DNA of 64,000 nt. Origin: CAHJXG01 sp965277495 (GTDB taxonomy: Bacteria; Pseudomonadota; Alphaproteobacteria; Acetobacterales; Acetobacteraceae). Location of the stretch: positions 2,542,001 through 2,606,000 of the forward strand of contig OZ255824.1 of NCBI GenBank assembly GCA_965277495.1. Reading direction: 5' to 3'. Made by a program: the position numbers and the translations under genes. Under the pieces are notes generated by a model. The model searched no databases and was not told where the DNA came from. It saw only the letters and a list, made by a program, of their open reading frames with translations. The first letter of the stretch is position 1, and every line of letters starts with the position of its first letter. This document shows positions 41,672 to 49,723 of this stretch, piece by piece.

Positions 41672-43149
41672 GCGCCTGGCCCTTCGGCACGGTGCTGATC
41701 GCGAACCGGGGCGAGATCGCCGCCCGCATCATCCGCACGGTCCGGGCGCTGGGCCTGCGCAGCGCCGTGGTGTTCCACGACGCCGATGCCGGGGCGGAAG
41801 CGGTCGCGACGGCCGACCAGGCCATCCGGATCACCGGTACGACGCCCGTTGCCGCCTACCTCGACGGGCCGCAGATCGTGGCGGCCGCGCGCACGCTGGG
41901 CGCCTGCGCGGTGCATCCCGGCTACGGCTTTCTATCGGAGAACGCCGGCTTTGCCCGCGCCGTGGCGGCGGCCGGGTTGACCTTCGTGGGGCCGGCGCCC
42001 GAAGCGATCGACCTGATGGGGGACAAGGTGCGCGCCCGCCGCTTCGTCGCCGAGCGCGGCTTCCCCGTCGCGCCTTCCGCCATCGAGGACGACGATCCCG
42101 CGACGTTCACCGAGCGCGCCCGCATCGTAGGCGGGCCGCTGCTCATCAAACCTTCGGCCGGCGGCGGCGGCAAGGGGATGCGGATCGTGCGCGACCTGGC
42201 GGACCTGGACCTTGCCATCGCCCAGGCCCGCAGCGAGGGCCAGCGCTATTTCGGGGACGGCCGCCTGTATGCCGAGCGCTATGTCGAGAGGCCCCGGCAT
42301 ATCGAGGCGCAGGTGTTGGGCGATGCTCACGGCAATGTCGTTCACCTGTTCGAGCGCGAATGCTCGGTCCAACGGCGGTTCCAGAAGGTCATCGAGGAAA
42401 CCCCCTCGACGGCGCTCACGCCCGAGCAGCGTTGGCACGTCTGCGAAACGGCGGCCGGCATCGCGCGGGCGGCAGGCTATTGCGGCGCGGGCACGGTGGA
42501 GTTCATCTTCGGCAGCGGCGCCTTCTACTTCCTGGAAATGAACACACGGCTCCAAGTGGAGCATCCCGTCACCGAGATGACGACCGGCCTCGATCTCGTG
42601 GCGGAGCAGCTTCGCGTTGCCGCCGGCGAGCCTCTGGGCTTCACGCAGGACGCGGTGAAGCCCAGCGGTCATGCCATCGAGCTGCGACTGTATGCGGAAG
42701 CGCCAGACCGCGGCTTCGCGCCGACGGCCGGGCGCATCCTGGCGCTACGCTGGCCCGGCGGCGAGGGGGTGCGCGTGGACGCCGGCGTCGTGCCGGGGCA
42801 GGAGGTCACGCCAGCCTTCGACCCCATGCTGGCGAAGCTGGTCGCCTGGGGCGACGACCGTGCGGACGCCATTGCCCGCGCCCGCGCGGCGTTGCGCGGG
42901 ATGGTGCTGCTGGGTTGCGAAACCAACGCGGCCTTCCTTGGCCGCATCCTCGACGACCCCCGCTTCGCCGAAAACGACGTGCACACCGGCTACCTCGACG
43001 AAAGCCCGGCACTGGCCGCCCGAACGCCGCCCGACCGGCCGACGCTGCTCCGGCTGCTGGCTGCCGCAGCCCTTGCCACCCGCCCCGTGCGTGAAGCGGC
43101 GGACGCGGTCCTGCCGCTGCACGCCGCAATGGGCGGTTGGAGGAACTAG
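41668..43149 (+). CDS. Biotin carboxylase subunit of an acyl-CoA carboxylase
   Basis: This ATP-grasp biotin carboxylase has 493 residues. ANRGEIAARIIRT at the N-terminus, the glycine loop SAGGGGKGMRI and EMNTRLQVEHPVTEM are intact. In methylcrotonyl/geranyl-CoA carboxylases this domain is normally fused to the biotin-carrier domain (about 660 residues); here the carrier is a separate gene starting one base after the TAG stop. It is coupled upstream to tetR by ATGA. Confidence 0.9.
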   Translation: MSAWPFGTVLIANRGEIAARIIRTVRALGLRSAVVFHDADAGAEAVATADQAIRITGTTPVAAYLDGPQIVAAARTLGACAVHPGYGFLSENAGFARAVAAAGLTFVGPAPEAIDLMGDKVRARRFVAERGFPVAPSAIEDDDPATFTERARIVGGPLLIKPSAGGGGKGMRIVRDLADLDLAIAQARSEGQRYFGDGRLYAERYVERPRHIEAQVLGDAHGNVVHLFERECSVQRRFQKVIEETPSTALTPEQRWHVCETAAGIARAAGYCGAGTVEFIFGSGAFYFLEMNTRLQVEHPVTEMTTGLDLVAEQLRVAAGEPLGFTQDAVKPSGHAIELRLYAEAPDRGFAPTAGRILALRWPGGEGVRVDAGVVPGQEVTPAFDPMLAKLVAWGDDRADAIARARAALRGMVLLGCETNAAFLGRILDDPRFAENDVHTGYLDESPALAARTPPDRPTLLRLLAAAALATRPVREAADAVLPLHAAMGGWRN

Positions 43150-43150
43150 G

Positions 43151-43651
43151 GTGCGGCACAGGTTCGAGGTCGACGACGTGCCGCATGACATCAGCCTGGT
43201 GCGCGACGGCGCGGCCTGGCGGCTGGGCGTGCTGGGGACGGAAGCCGCTGCCGTGCTCGACACCGGCCCTGGGGGGCAGGGGCTGCTGACGTTGGACGGC
43301 TCCGCGCAAGAGGTGTGGGTCGCGGTCGAGGGGGACGTGGTCCATGTCCAGCTCGACGGCCGGGCCTATGCGCTGCGTTACCGCGACCCGGTGGACCTGC
43401 ACGCCGCCGCTGCTGCAGGCGATGGGCATGCCGTCGCCCGCGCCCCTATGCCCGGCGTCGTGCTGGCCATTGCAGTGCAGGCCGGCAATCCCGTCCGGCT
43501 GGGCGACGCGTTGCTCACGATCGAGAGCATGAAGATGGAAACGGTCATCAAGGCCACGCGCGGCGGGGTGGTGGAAGCGGTACACGTGCGTGCGGGACAG
43601 ACCTTCGACCGGAACGCGCCGCTGGTCACGCTGCGGGGCGAGGAGGGCTAG
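43151..43651 (+). CDS. Biotin carboxyl carrier subunit of an acyl-CoA carboxylase
   Basis: This 166-residue protein ends in a biotinyl domain with the attachment motif ESMKMET (Lys biotinylated). The N-terminal 90 residues resemble the BT linker domain found between the carboxylase and carrier in fused alpha subunits. The start is GTG at 43151, one base after the upstream stop, in the junction CTAGGGTGCG, identical to the one that follows it. No ribosome-binding site of its own is seen, so it should depend on coupling. Confidence 0.85.
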   Translation: MRHRFEVDDVPHDISLVRDGAAWRLGVLGTEAAAVLDTGPGGQGLLTLDGSAQEVWVAVEGDVVHVQLDGRAYALRYRDPVDLHAAAAAGDGHAVARAPMPGVVLAIAVQAGNPVRLGDALLTIESMKMETVIKATRGGVVEAVHVRAGQTFDRNAPLVTLRGEEG

Positions 43652-43652
43652 G

Positions 43653-45260
43653 GTGCGCCGCCTCAACTCCCTCCTGGACACGCGCTCGGACGAGTTCCGT
43701 GCCAACCACGCGCACAATGCCGGCCTTGCGGCAGAGCTGCGGCGGCGTCAGCGGGCGGCCCGCACGGACCGTCCCGCACGGGACCTGCAACGCTTGCAGC
43801 GGCAGGGCAAGCTGTTCGTGCGCGACCGCGTCGAGGCGCTGCTGGACCCTGGGACGCCGTTCCTGGAACTGTCCACGCTCGCGGCCAACATGGCCTATGA
43901 CGGCGCGGTGCCCGGTGCCGGCCAGGTGACGGGGATCGGCATCGTCGTGGGGCGCGAGGTGATGCTCCATGCCGACGACGGCAGCGTGAAGGGCGGCGCC
44001 TGGTATCCGCTGTCGGTCAAGAAGATCGTCCGCGCGCTCGACATCGCCATCGAGAACCGCCTGCCGGTGGTGCACCTGTGCGACAGCGCCGGCGGCTTCC
44101 TGCCGCTACAGGCCGAGTTCTTCGCCGACCGCTATCACGCCGGGCGCATCTTCCGTAACCAGGCGACGCTGTCGCGCATGGGCGTGCCGCAGGTGGCGGC
44201 CGTGATGGGGCACTGCACCGCGGGCGGCGCCTATGTTCCGGCGCTGAGCGACTACAACGTCATCGTCCGTGGCACCGGGGCAATCTTCCTGGGCGGCCCA
44301 CCGCTGGTGCGCGCGGCCACGGGCGAGGACGTGACAGTCGAGGAGCTGGGCGGCGCCGACATGCACACGAGCGTGTCCGGCACCGCCGATTATCCCGCCG
44401 CCTCCGAGATGCACGCCATCGCAATCGCACGCGAGATCGTGGGCCGGCTGGACCGGCCGGAAAAGGCCCGCGTGGACCGCGCCGACCCGGAAGCCCCCGC
44501 CTACGACCCGGCCGAGCTGTACGGCATCTTGCCGCGCGACGCGCGAATGCAGTTCGACATGCGGGAGGTGCTCGCGCGGATGGTGGACGGCAGCCGGTTC
44601 CACGAGTATCAGCCGGAGTACGGCAAGACGCTCATCTGCGGCTATGCCCGGATCTGGGGCATCCCCGTTGGCGTTCTCGCCAACAACGGGGTGCTGTTCA
44701 GCGACAGCGCGCTGAAGGGCACGCACTTCATCCAGCTTTGCGACCGCAACCGCACGCCGCTGCTGTTCTTGCAAAACATTACCGGGTTCATGGTGGGGCG
44801 CGAGTATGAGCGCGGCGGCATCACCAAGGACGGCGCCAAGATGATCATGGCCGTCACCGGCGCGTCGGTGCCGAAGGTGACGGTGGTCTGCAACGGGTCA
44901 TACGGCGCCGGTACCTACGGCATGTGCGGCCGGGCCTTCGACCTGCGGTTCATGTTCACCTGGCCGCAGGCGCAGATCTCGGTAATGGGCGCGGACCAGG
45001 CGGCAGGTGTGCTGACCGACGTGAAGCTGCGCCAACTGGCGCGCGAGCAGCGTGTGCTGACGGCGGAGGAGGCTGCCGCGATCCGCGAGCCGGTGCTGGC
45101 GGATTACAAACGGCAGTCGAGCGCCTACTACGCGACTTCGGAGATCTGGGACGACGGCATCCTGGACCCGCTCGACACCCGCAACGCGCTCGGCATGGCG
45201 TTCAGCGCCGCCCTAAACGTCCCGATCCCGGAACCGCGCTACGGCGTATTCCGCATGTGA
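43653..45260 (+). CDS. Carboxyltransferase (beta) subunit, methylcrotonyl/geranyl-CoA carboxylase type
   Basis: This carboxyltransferase has 535 residues. GHCTAGGAYVPALSD, NITGFMVGREYERGGITKDGAKM and GSYGAGTYGMCGRAF are diagnostic of the methylcrotonyl/geranyl-CoA class. The start is GTG at 43653, one base past the carrier-gene stop. With the divergent acyl-CoA dehydrogenase it would carry out the first steps of leucine or citronellol-type breakdown, but no enoyl-CoA hydratase or HMG-CoA lyase gene is in the window. Confidence 0.88.
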   Translation: MRRLNSLLDTRSDEFRANHAHNAGLAAELRRRQRAARTDRPARDLQRLQRQGKLFVRDRVEALLDPGTPFLELSTLAANMAYDGAVPGAGQVTGIGIVVGREVMLHADDGSVKGGAWYPLSVKKIVRALDIAIENRLPVVHLCDSAGGFLPLQAEFFADRYHAGRIFRNQATLSRMGVPQVAAVMGHCTAGGAYVPALSDYNVIVRGTGAIFLGGPPLVRAATGEDVTVEELGGADMHTSVSGTADYPAASEMHAIAIAREIVGRLDRPEKARVDRADPEAPAYDPAELYGILPRDARMQFDMREVLARMVDGSRFHEYQPEYGKTLICGYARIWGIPVGVLANNGVLFSDSALKGTHFIQLCDRNRTPLLFLQNITGFMVGREYERGGITKDGAKMIMAVTGASVPKVTVVCNGSYGAGTYGMCGRAFDLRFMFTWPQAQISVMGADQAAGVLTDVKLRQLAREQRVLTAEEAAAIREPVLADYKRQSSAYYATSEIWDDGILDPLDTRNALGMAFSAALNVPIPEPRYGVFRM

Positions 45261-45311
45261 TGGACGGCGGGGCATGAAGGAGCGCGTCGCCTTGCCGGAG
45301 GCTTGCCCAAA

Positions 45312-45414
45312 GCATCATCTCGCAGGGCGCCCTTGCGCGCTGCGAATAAGATGATGCCTTATCAAAGGCCCCTAAGCAGACATTCGTTGGCCACGCCACG
45401 AATGCCTGCTTAGG
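45312..45414. repeat. Two consecutive hairpins after the carboxylase operon
   Basis: Hairpin 1 (45312-45357) has GCATCATCT-CGCAG pairing with CTGCG and AGATGATGC across a bulge. Hairpin 2 (45371-45414) has CCTAAGCAG-CATTCGT pairing with ACGAATG-CTGCTTAGG, with small mismatches. No T-run follows either. They may stop transcription or protect the RNA end; CCTAAGCA recurs at 45429. Confidence 0.6.
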
Positions 45415-45512
45415 CTGCGCTTGCAAGGCCTAAGCAAGAAGTTCCGCCACCAGCACAGCAACCAGCCCCGGCGCAGCATGGCCTGTGGAACCGGGCATCG
45501 AGGGAGAGACCC

Positions 45513-47111
45513 ATGACCGACGACGAGGTCCGGCGGCAGATGATCGCGCGCGTGAACGTCGGCGACATGCTGGTGCGCAGCGCCGCGCGAGCGCCGCGGC
45601 AGGTGGCGCTGCTCGACGGGGAGCGGCGCATTACCTACCGCGCGCTGAACGACTGGGTGAACCGGACCGCGCATGGGCTGGCCGCCCTGGGCTACTGCCG
45701 CGGCATGGCGCTGGGCCTCATGTCCGCCAACAGCGCCGAGTTCCTGGCGACGTACTTCGCTTGCGCGAAGCTGGGCCTGGTCTGCGTGCCGGTGAACCTG
45801 TTCTGGAAGCACAAGGAGTTGGGCTACGTGCTCGGCCACGCCCGCGTCCGCGGGATCGTGGTGGAGGCTGCGCTGCTCGAACAGCTCGCGCCGGCCCTTC
45901 TGGATCAGCCCGGCGTGCAGGACGTCATCGTCGTCACGCCCGGCGATGCGCCGGCCCTGGGCTGCCGCCGCGTCCTGACCTTCGCCGCCCTGCATGAAGG
46001 GCAGCCAGAGGCTGAACCTGAAGCCTATGTGGAGGATGGCGACCCGATCACCTACCTATACACCAGCGGCACCACCTCTGCGCCGAAGGCGGTCGTCAGC
46101 AGCCACGTTGCGGTTTACCTGGCGTCGCTGGGCGCCGCGCTGGACACGCGGATGACAGCCGACGACCGCATCACGGCGCTGCTGCCGCTGTTCCACACCG
46201 CGCAACTGAACGCGCTTTGCACGCCGGCGTTCGCGGTGGGCGCCACAGTCTGCATCCAGCGCGGCTTCGACGCCGGGCGCCTGCTGGACCTGATCGAGGC
46301 GGAGCGGCTGACCCTGACGTTCGCGCTGCCGATGATGTACCGCGCACTGGTGGAGGCGCTGGAGGCGCGCGGGCGCGACGTCTCCAGCCTTCGGCTTGCA
46401 ATCTACGCGATGGCGCCGATGCCGGCGCACGAGCTGCACCGGGCCATGCAGGCGCTGGATTGCGGCTTTTCGCTGATGTTCGGGCAAACGGAAATGAACC
46501 CGCTTTCCACCTACTTCCGGCCGGAGCACCAGTTGAGCCACCCTGGCGCGGTCGGGACGCCCTCGGTCAACGTGCAGGTCGGGATCGTGGACGCCGAGGG
46601 CCGCGCCCTGCCGGAAGGCCAGACCGGAGAGATCGTTTACCGCAGCCCGCAACTGCTGTCGGGCTACCTGGACGACCCGGCTGCGACCGAGGCGGCCTTT
46701 GCCGGCGGTTGGTTCCATTCGGGCGACGCCGGCCGCTTCGACGGGGACGGGGTGCTGTGGTTCGAGGACCGGTTCAAGGACATCATCAAGACCGGTGGCG
46801 AGAACGTTGCGTCCATCGAAGTGGAAAAGGCGATCTATGCCGCCGACCCGGCGGTGCAGGAGGTCGCGGTCATCGGCCTGCCTCATGTCCGCTGGGGGGA
46901 AGCCGTGACGGCCGTCGTGGTCGCGAAGCCTGGGGCCGGGATTGACGAGGCGGCGCTGCAAACGCAGCTCCGCGCGCACCTAAGCCCCTTCAAGTGCCCC
47001 AAGCGCGTCATCCTAATCGAGGCAATGCCGAAGACTGCAACGGGCAAGGTGCAGAAGGCTAAGCTGCGGCAGGAGCTGTCGGGCACTTATGCCAACGGCC
47101 AAACACCGTGA
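45513..47111 (+). CDS. AMP-forming acyl-CoA ligase
   Basis: This adenylate-forming CoA ligase has 532 residues. The P-loop-like TYLYTSGTTSAPKAV, GQTE, SGDAGRFDGDG and the C-terminal PKTATGKVQKAKLR with the catalytic Lys are all present. GGGAGAG lies before ATG at 45513. It would activate a free acid for the neighbouring acyl-CoA enzymes; the acid is unknown. Confidence 0.9.
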   Translation: MTDDEVRRQMIARVNVGDMLVRSAARAPRQVALLDGERRITYRALNDWVNRTAHGLAALGYCRGMALGLMSANSAEFLATYFACAKLGLVCVPVNLFWKHKELGYVLGHARVRGIVVEAALLEQLAPALLDQPGVQDVIVVTPGDAPALGCRRVLTFAALHEGQPEAEPEAYVEDGDPITYLYTSGTTSAPKAVVSSHVAVYLASLGAALDTRMTADDRITALLPLFHTAQLNALCTPAFAVGATVCIQRGFDAGRLLDLIEAERLTLTFALPMMYRALVEALEARGRDVSSLRLAIYAMAPMPAHELHRAMQALDCGFSLMFGQTEMNPLSTYFRPEHQLSHPGAVGTPSVNVQVGIVDAEGRALPEGQTGEIVYRSPQLLSGYLDDPAATEAAFAGGWFHSGDAGRFDGDGVLWFEDRFKDIIKTGGENVASIEVEKAIYAADPAVQEVAVIGLPHVRWGEAVTAVVVAKPGAGIDEAALQTQLRAHLSPFKCPKRVILIEAMPKTATGKVQKAKLRQELSGTYANGQTP

Positions 47112-47332
47112 GCGTCTGGGTCCAGGGGACGAAGACGACGCGGCGCAAGTGCCCGGTTGCCCCATCCATGCCCTGTGGCCAGGCCGGGTCATGGCGGACG
47201 CAAGACGGCCCTTGCAGGACCGGCGGGCCGCGGCGACACTGGCCCTCGCAGCCTGCGTCATCGCGCGGTTCCGATGCCGCAGGCAACGCTCGAAACATGG
47301 GCGCGGTTGAAGGACTGGGGGAGGAGCACGCC

Positions 47333-48538
47333 GTGATCACGACCTTCTTCATGCCGACCCGCATCGTCGCAGGCGCGGGCTCGCTGGCCACGATCGGCGA
47401 ACTCGCGCGTGATTTGAATATGTCGCGCGTGCTCGTCGTGTCCGACCCGGTGATCTCGTCGCAAACGTTCCATGCCGCAGCGTTGGCCTCGCTGGGCGAG
47501 GCGGGGATCCTGCTGTCGCGCTTCGACGAGTGCGGCATCGATGCCCGCTGCTCGCACATCGACGATCAGGGCGAGCGCGTCCGGCGCGAGGGCATCGACG
47601 GGGTTGTCTGCATCGGCGGCGGGTCGGTGATGTGCACGGGGAAAGGCATCGCCATCGTCGCGGCCAACCGCAAGCCGATGCGCGACTGCACCGGCGTCGG
47701 CCGGTTCGACCGCAAGGCGTTGCCAATGATCATGGTGCCGACAACGGCCGGGTCCGGCTCCGAGGTGTCGCAATGGACCATCGTCAAGGACGAGGAGCGA
47801 CACCTGAAGCTGCTGGGCGGCGGTCCGCTCAGCTTTCCCGACGCGGCGATCCTCGATCCCGTGACGCTGGCTTCGCTGCCGATGCGGGTCGCGGCATTGC
47901 CGGCGGTGGACGCGCTGACGCATGGCGTCGAGGCCTACCTGAGCGGCATCGCCTCGCCGCTCACCGACGCTATTGCGCTCGGCGCCGTGCGGGAGCAATA
48001 CGGGTCGTTGCGCGCCTCGATCAACTCCGACGACCCGGCCGCGCGCGAGGCGAACCTCGTTGCCTCTTGCATGGCCAATGTCGCCTGCGGCAACGCGCGG
48101 CTCGGTCATGGCCATGCGCTATCCTTGCCGCTCGAAGGCCACCTGGACCTGCCGCATCCCTACGGCGTCGGCGTCTTGCTGCCGCACGTGATCACCTTCA
48201 ACCTCGCCGTGCTGCCGCACAAGGCCGCGCCGCTGGCCGAGGCGCTCGGGGTCGACGCGGCGGGCCTGACGCGCGCGGAAACGATCGCGGCCTGCGACGC
48301 CAACGTGCGTTCGCTCTACGCCGATATCGGTTTTCCCGAACGTTTCACGGCAGAACAACTGCCGCATGAGCGCGTGCGCGAGATGGCCGAGCGGGCGGTT
48401 CCCGGGCTTTATGCGGGGATCGCCGCCCAGGACTTCGATCCTGCGACGGCTGGCGACCACACGCTGATCGCCTGCCCGTCGGCGCGGAAGATGACGGTAT
48501 CGCAGGCGCAACGCATCCTCGAACGATGCCTGGCGTGA
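47333..48538 (+). CDS. Iron-dependent alcohol dehydrogenase family protein
   Basis: This group III (iron-type) dehydrogenase has 401 residues. GGGSVMCTGKGIA and PTTAGSGSEVSQWT form the nucleotide site; metal ligands fit FPDAAILDP (Asp), THGVEAY (His) and GHLDLPHPYG (His). GTG at 47333 has GGGGGAGGAG seven bases upstream and is preferred over ATG at 47297. The LGHGHALSLPLEGHL segment resembles maleylacetate reductase relatives, which would suit aromatic catabolism, but I cannot decide. Confidence 0.8.
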   Translation: MITTFFMPTRIVAGAGSLATIGELARDLNMSRVLVVSDPVISSQTFHAAALASLGEAGILLSRFDECGIDARCSHIDDQGERVRREGIDGVVCIGGGSVMCTGKGIAIVAANRKPMRDCTGVGRFDRKALPMIMVPTTAGSGSEVSQWTIVKDEERHLKLLGGGPLSFPDAAILDPVTLASLPMRVAALPAVDALTHGVEAYLSGIASPLTDAIALGAVREQYGSLRASINSDDPAAREANLVASCMANVACGNARLGHGHALSLPLEGHLDLPHPYGVGVLLPHVITFNLAVLPHKAAPLAEALGVDAAGLTRAETIAACDANVRSLYADIGFPERFTAEQLPHERVREMAERAVPGLYAGIAAQDFDPATAGDHTLIACPSARKMTVSQAQRILERCLA

Positions 48539-48596
48539 CCGCTTGATCGAGGGCTCCGGCGTCAAACAAAATCAAAAAGGGAGAACATCGATAGCT

Positions 48597-48661
48597 GATC
48601 GAACACTGGGCATTGCTCGACAACCTCGGCCTGCTGCGGCAGCTTGGCGCCACGACGATCT
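48597..48661 (+). pseudogene. SnoaL-like ester cyclase, C-terminal scrap
   Basis: About 22 codons remain of the C-terminus of a SnoaL-type (polyketide/ester cyclase) protein: IEHWALLDNLGLLRQLGA then a stop (TGA) just before the next gene. The rest of the gene is absent. Confidence 0.55.
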
Positions 48662-48676
48662 GAGGAGCAGCCGGCC

Positions 48677-49603
48677 ATGTCGAAGGTGATCTTGCACCAC
48701 TACGGATTGTCGCCGTTCTCGGAGAAAGTCCGGCTCGCGCTGGGCATCAAGGGGCTTGCGTGGGGATCGGTCGATATTCCGCCCGCGCCGCCGCGTCCGC
48801 TGCTGACCCCGCTCACGGGCGGTTACCGCCGCACGCCGGTCATGCAGATCGGCGCGGATATCTTTTGCGACACCAACATCATCCTGCCGGCGCTCGAGCG
48901 GCTTTATCCCGAGCCGGCGCTGTATCCCGCCGCATTCGGCGCCCTGTCACAGGCTTTGTCGTTCAACTGGGAGCGCACCGTGTGGATCCCGATGATCGGG
49001 GTGCTGGTGCACTTCATCGGCGATCTGCCGCCGGACTTCATTAGGGACCGCAAGGACGGCTATCTCTATATCGACATCTCGAAGGCTGCGATGGAGCCGG
49101 AGTTCGACCTCAACGTGCAGCGTGTGCGTGCGCAGTTGGCGTGGCTGAAGCAAGCGTTGGCCGACGGCCGCAAGTTCCTGTTCGGCGACGCGCCGAGCGC
49201 GCTTGACCTCGGCTACTATCATCCGATCTCATTGGTCCGGAAGAACAGTCCGCCGGCGGATGTCGACAGGCTGCTCGGCCTTGCGCCGATCGTCCCGTGG
49301 TATGAGCGCATGGCCGGCCTTGGCCATGGCACGCCGTCCGAGCTCAGCGCCGCGGCGGCGCTCGGGATCGCCAAAGACGCGACTCCGGCCCCGGTGTCGC
49401 ACATGGCGCCAGATGCCGACCCGTCGGGCCTGGAACGAGGTTCGGCCGTGACGGTCACTCCGGACGACAACGCCAAGGTTCCGGTGACCGGCACGCTCGT
49501 CGCGGCCGACGCCCAGGAGATCATCATCCATCGCGATGATCCCCAGGCCGGCGACCTCCATCTGCACTTCCCAAGAGCAGGATTCGAGATGAGGGCGGCC
49601 TAG
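48677..49603 (+). CDS. Glutathione S-transferase family protein with extra C-terminal domain
   Basis: The N-terminal thioredoxin-fold glutathione-binding domain (HHYGLSPFSEKVRLALG, RRTPVMQIGADIFCDTNII) is followed by an alpha-helical domain and then about 75 extra residues (SGLERGSAVTVTPDDNAKVPV, then an EIIIHRDD segment) that are not part of the usual fold. GAGGAG stands eight bases before ATG 48677. Its TAG stop is the first codon of the palindromic repeat at 49601, so the C-terminal end may be set by that element. Confidence 0.75.
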   Translation: MSKVILHHYGLSPFSEKVRLALGIKGLAWGSVDIPPAPPRPLLTPLTGGYRRTPVMQIGADIFCDTNIILPALERLYPEPALYPAAFGALSQALSFNWERTVWIPMIGVLVHFIGDLPPDFIRDRKDGYLYIDISKAAMEPEFDLNVQRVRAQLAWLKQALADGRKFLFGDAPSALDLGYYHPISLVRKNSPPADVDRLLGLAPIVPWYERMAGLGHGTPSELSAAAALGIAKDATPAPVSHMAPDADPSGLERGSAVTVTPDDNAKVPVTGTLVAADAQEIIIHRDDPQAGDLHLHFPRAGFEMRAA

Positions 49604-49720
49604 TGGTCCGATCATAACGCTTGAGTTTCAAGCGTTAGGTGAATCGGTCCACCAGACAACTAGTGATCCGATCCTAACGCTTGAGTCCCAAGCGTTAGGT
49701 GAATCGGTCCACCAGACAAC
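49601..49720. repeat. Two tandem copies (60-bp period) of the TAG-ended palindrome
   Basis: Copies at 49601-49654 and 49661-49714, each followed by GACAAC, share TAACGCTTGAG and CAAGCGTTAGG inner arms and CCGATC / GAATCGG outer arms. They differ from each other at four or five positions. They match the reverse complement of 26746-26799 over its length. They lie exactly between two convergent genes. Confidence 0.8.
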
Positions 49721-49723
49721 TAG

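Noticed and set aside
41643..43094. A 483-residue plus-strand frame overlapping the biotin carboxylase gene
   Set aside because: It is an arginine-rich out-of-frame translation of the carboxylase gene with no family signature, a common shadow in high-GC DNA.
43149..43153. A recent frameshift splitting a fused carboxylase alpha subunit
   Set aside because: The same stop-G-GTG junction occurs at the next gene boundary too, which argues for a natural gene border rather than a single damaging mutation; this is noted as a finding instead.
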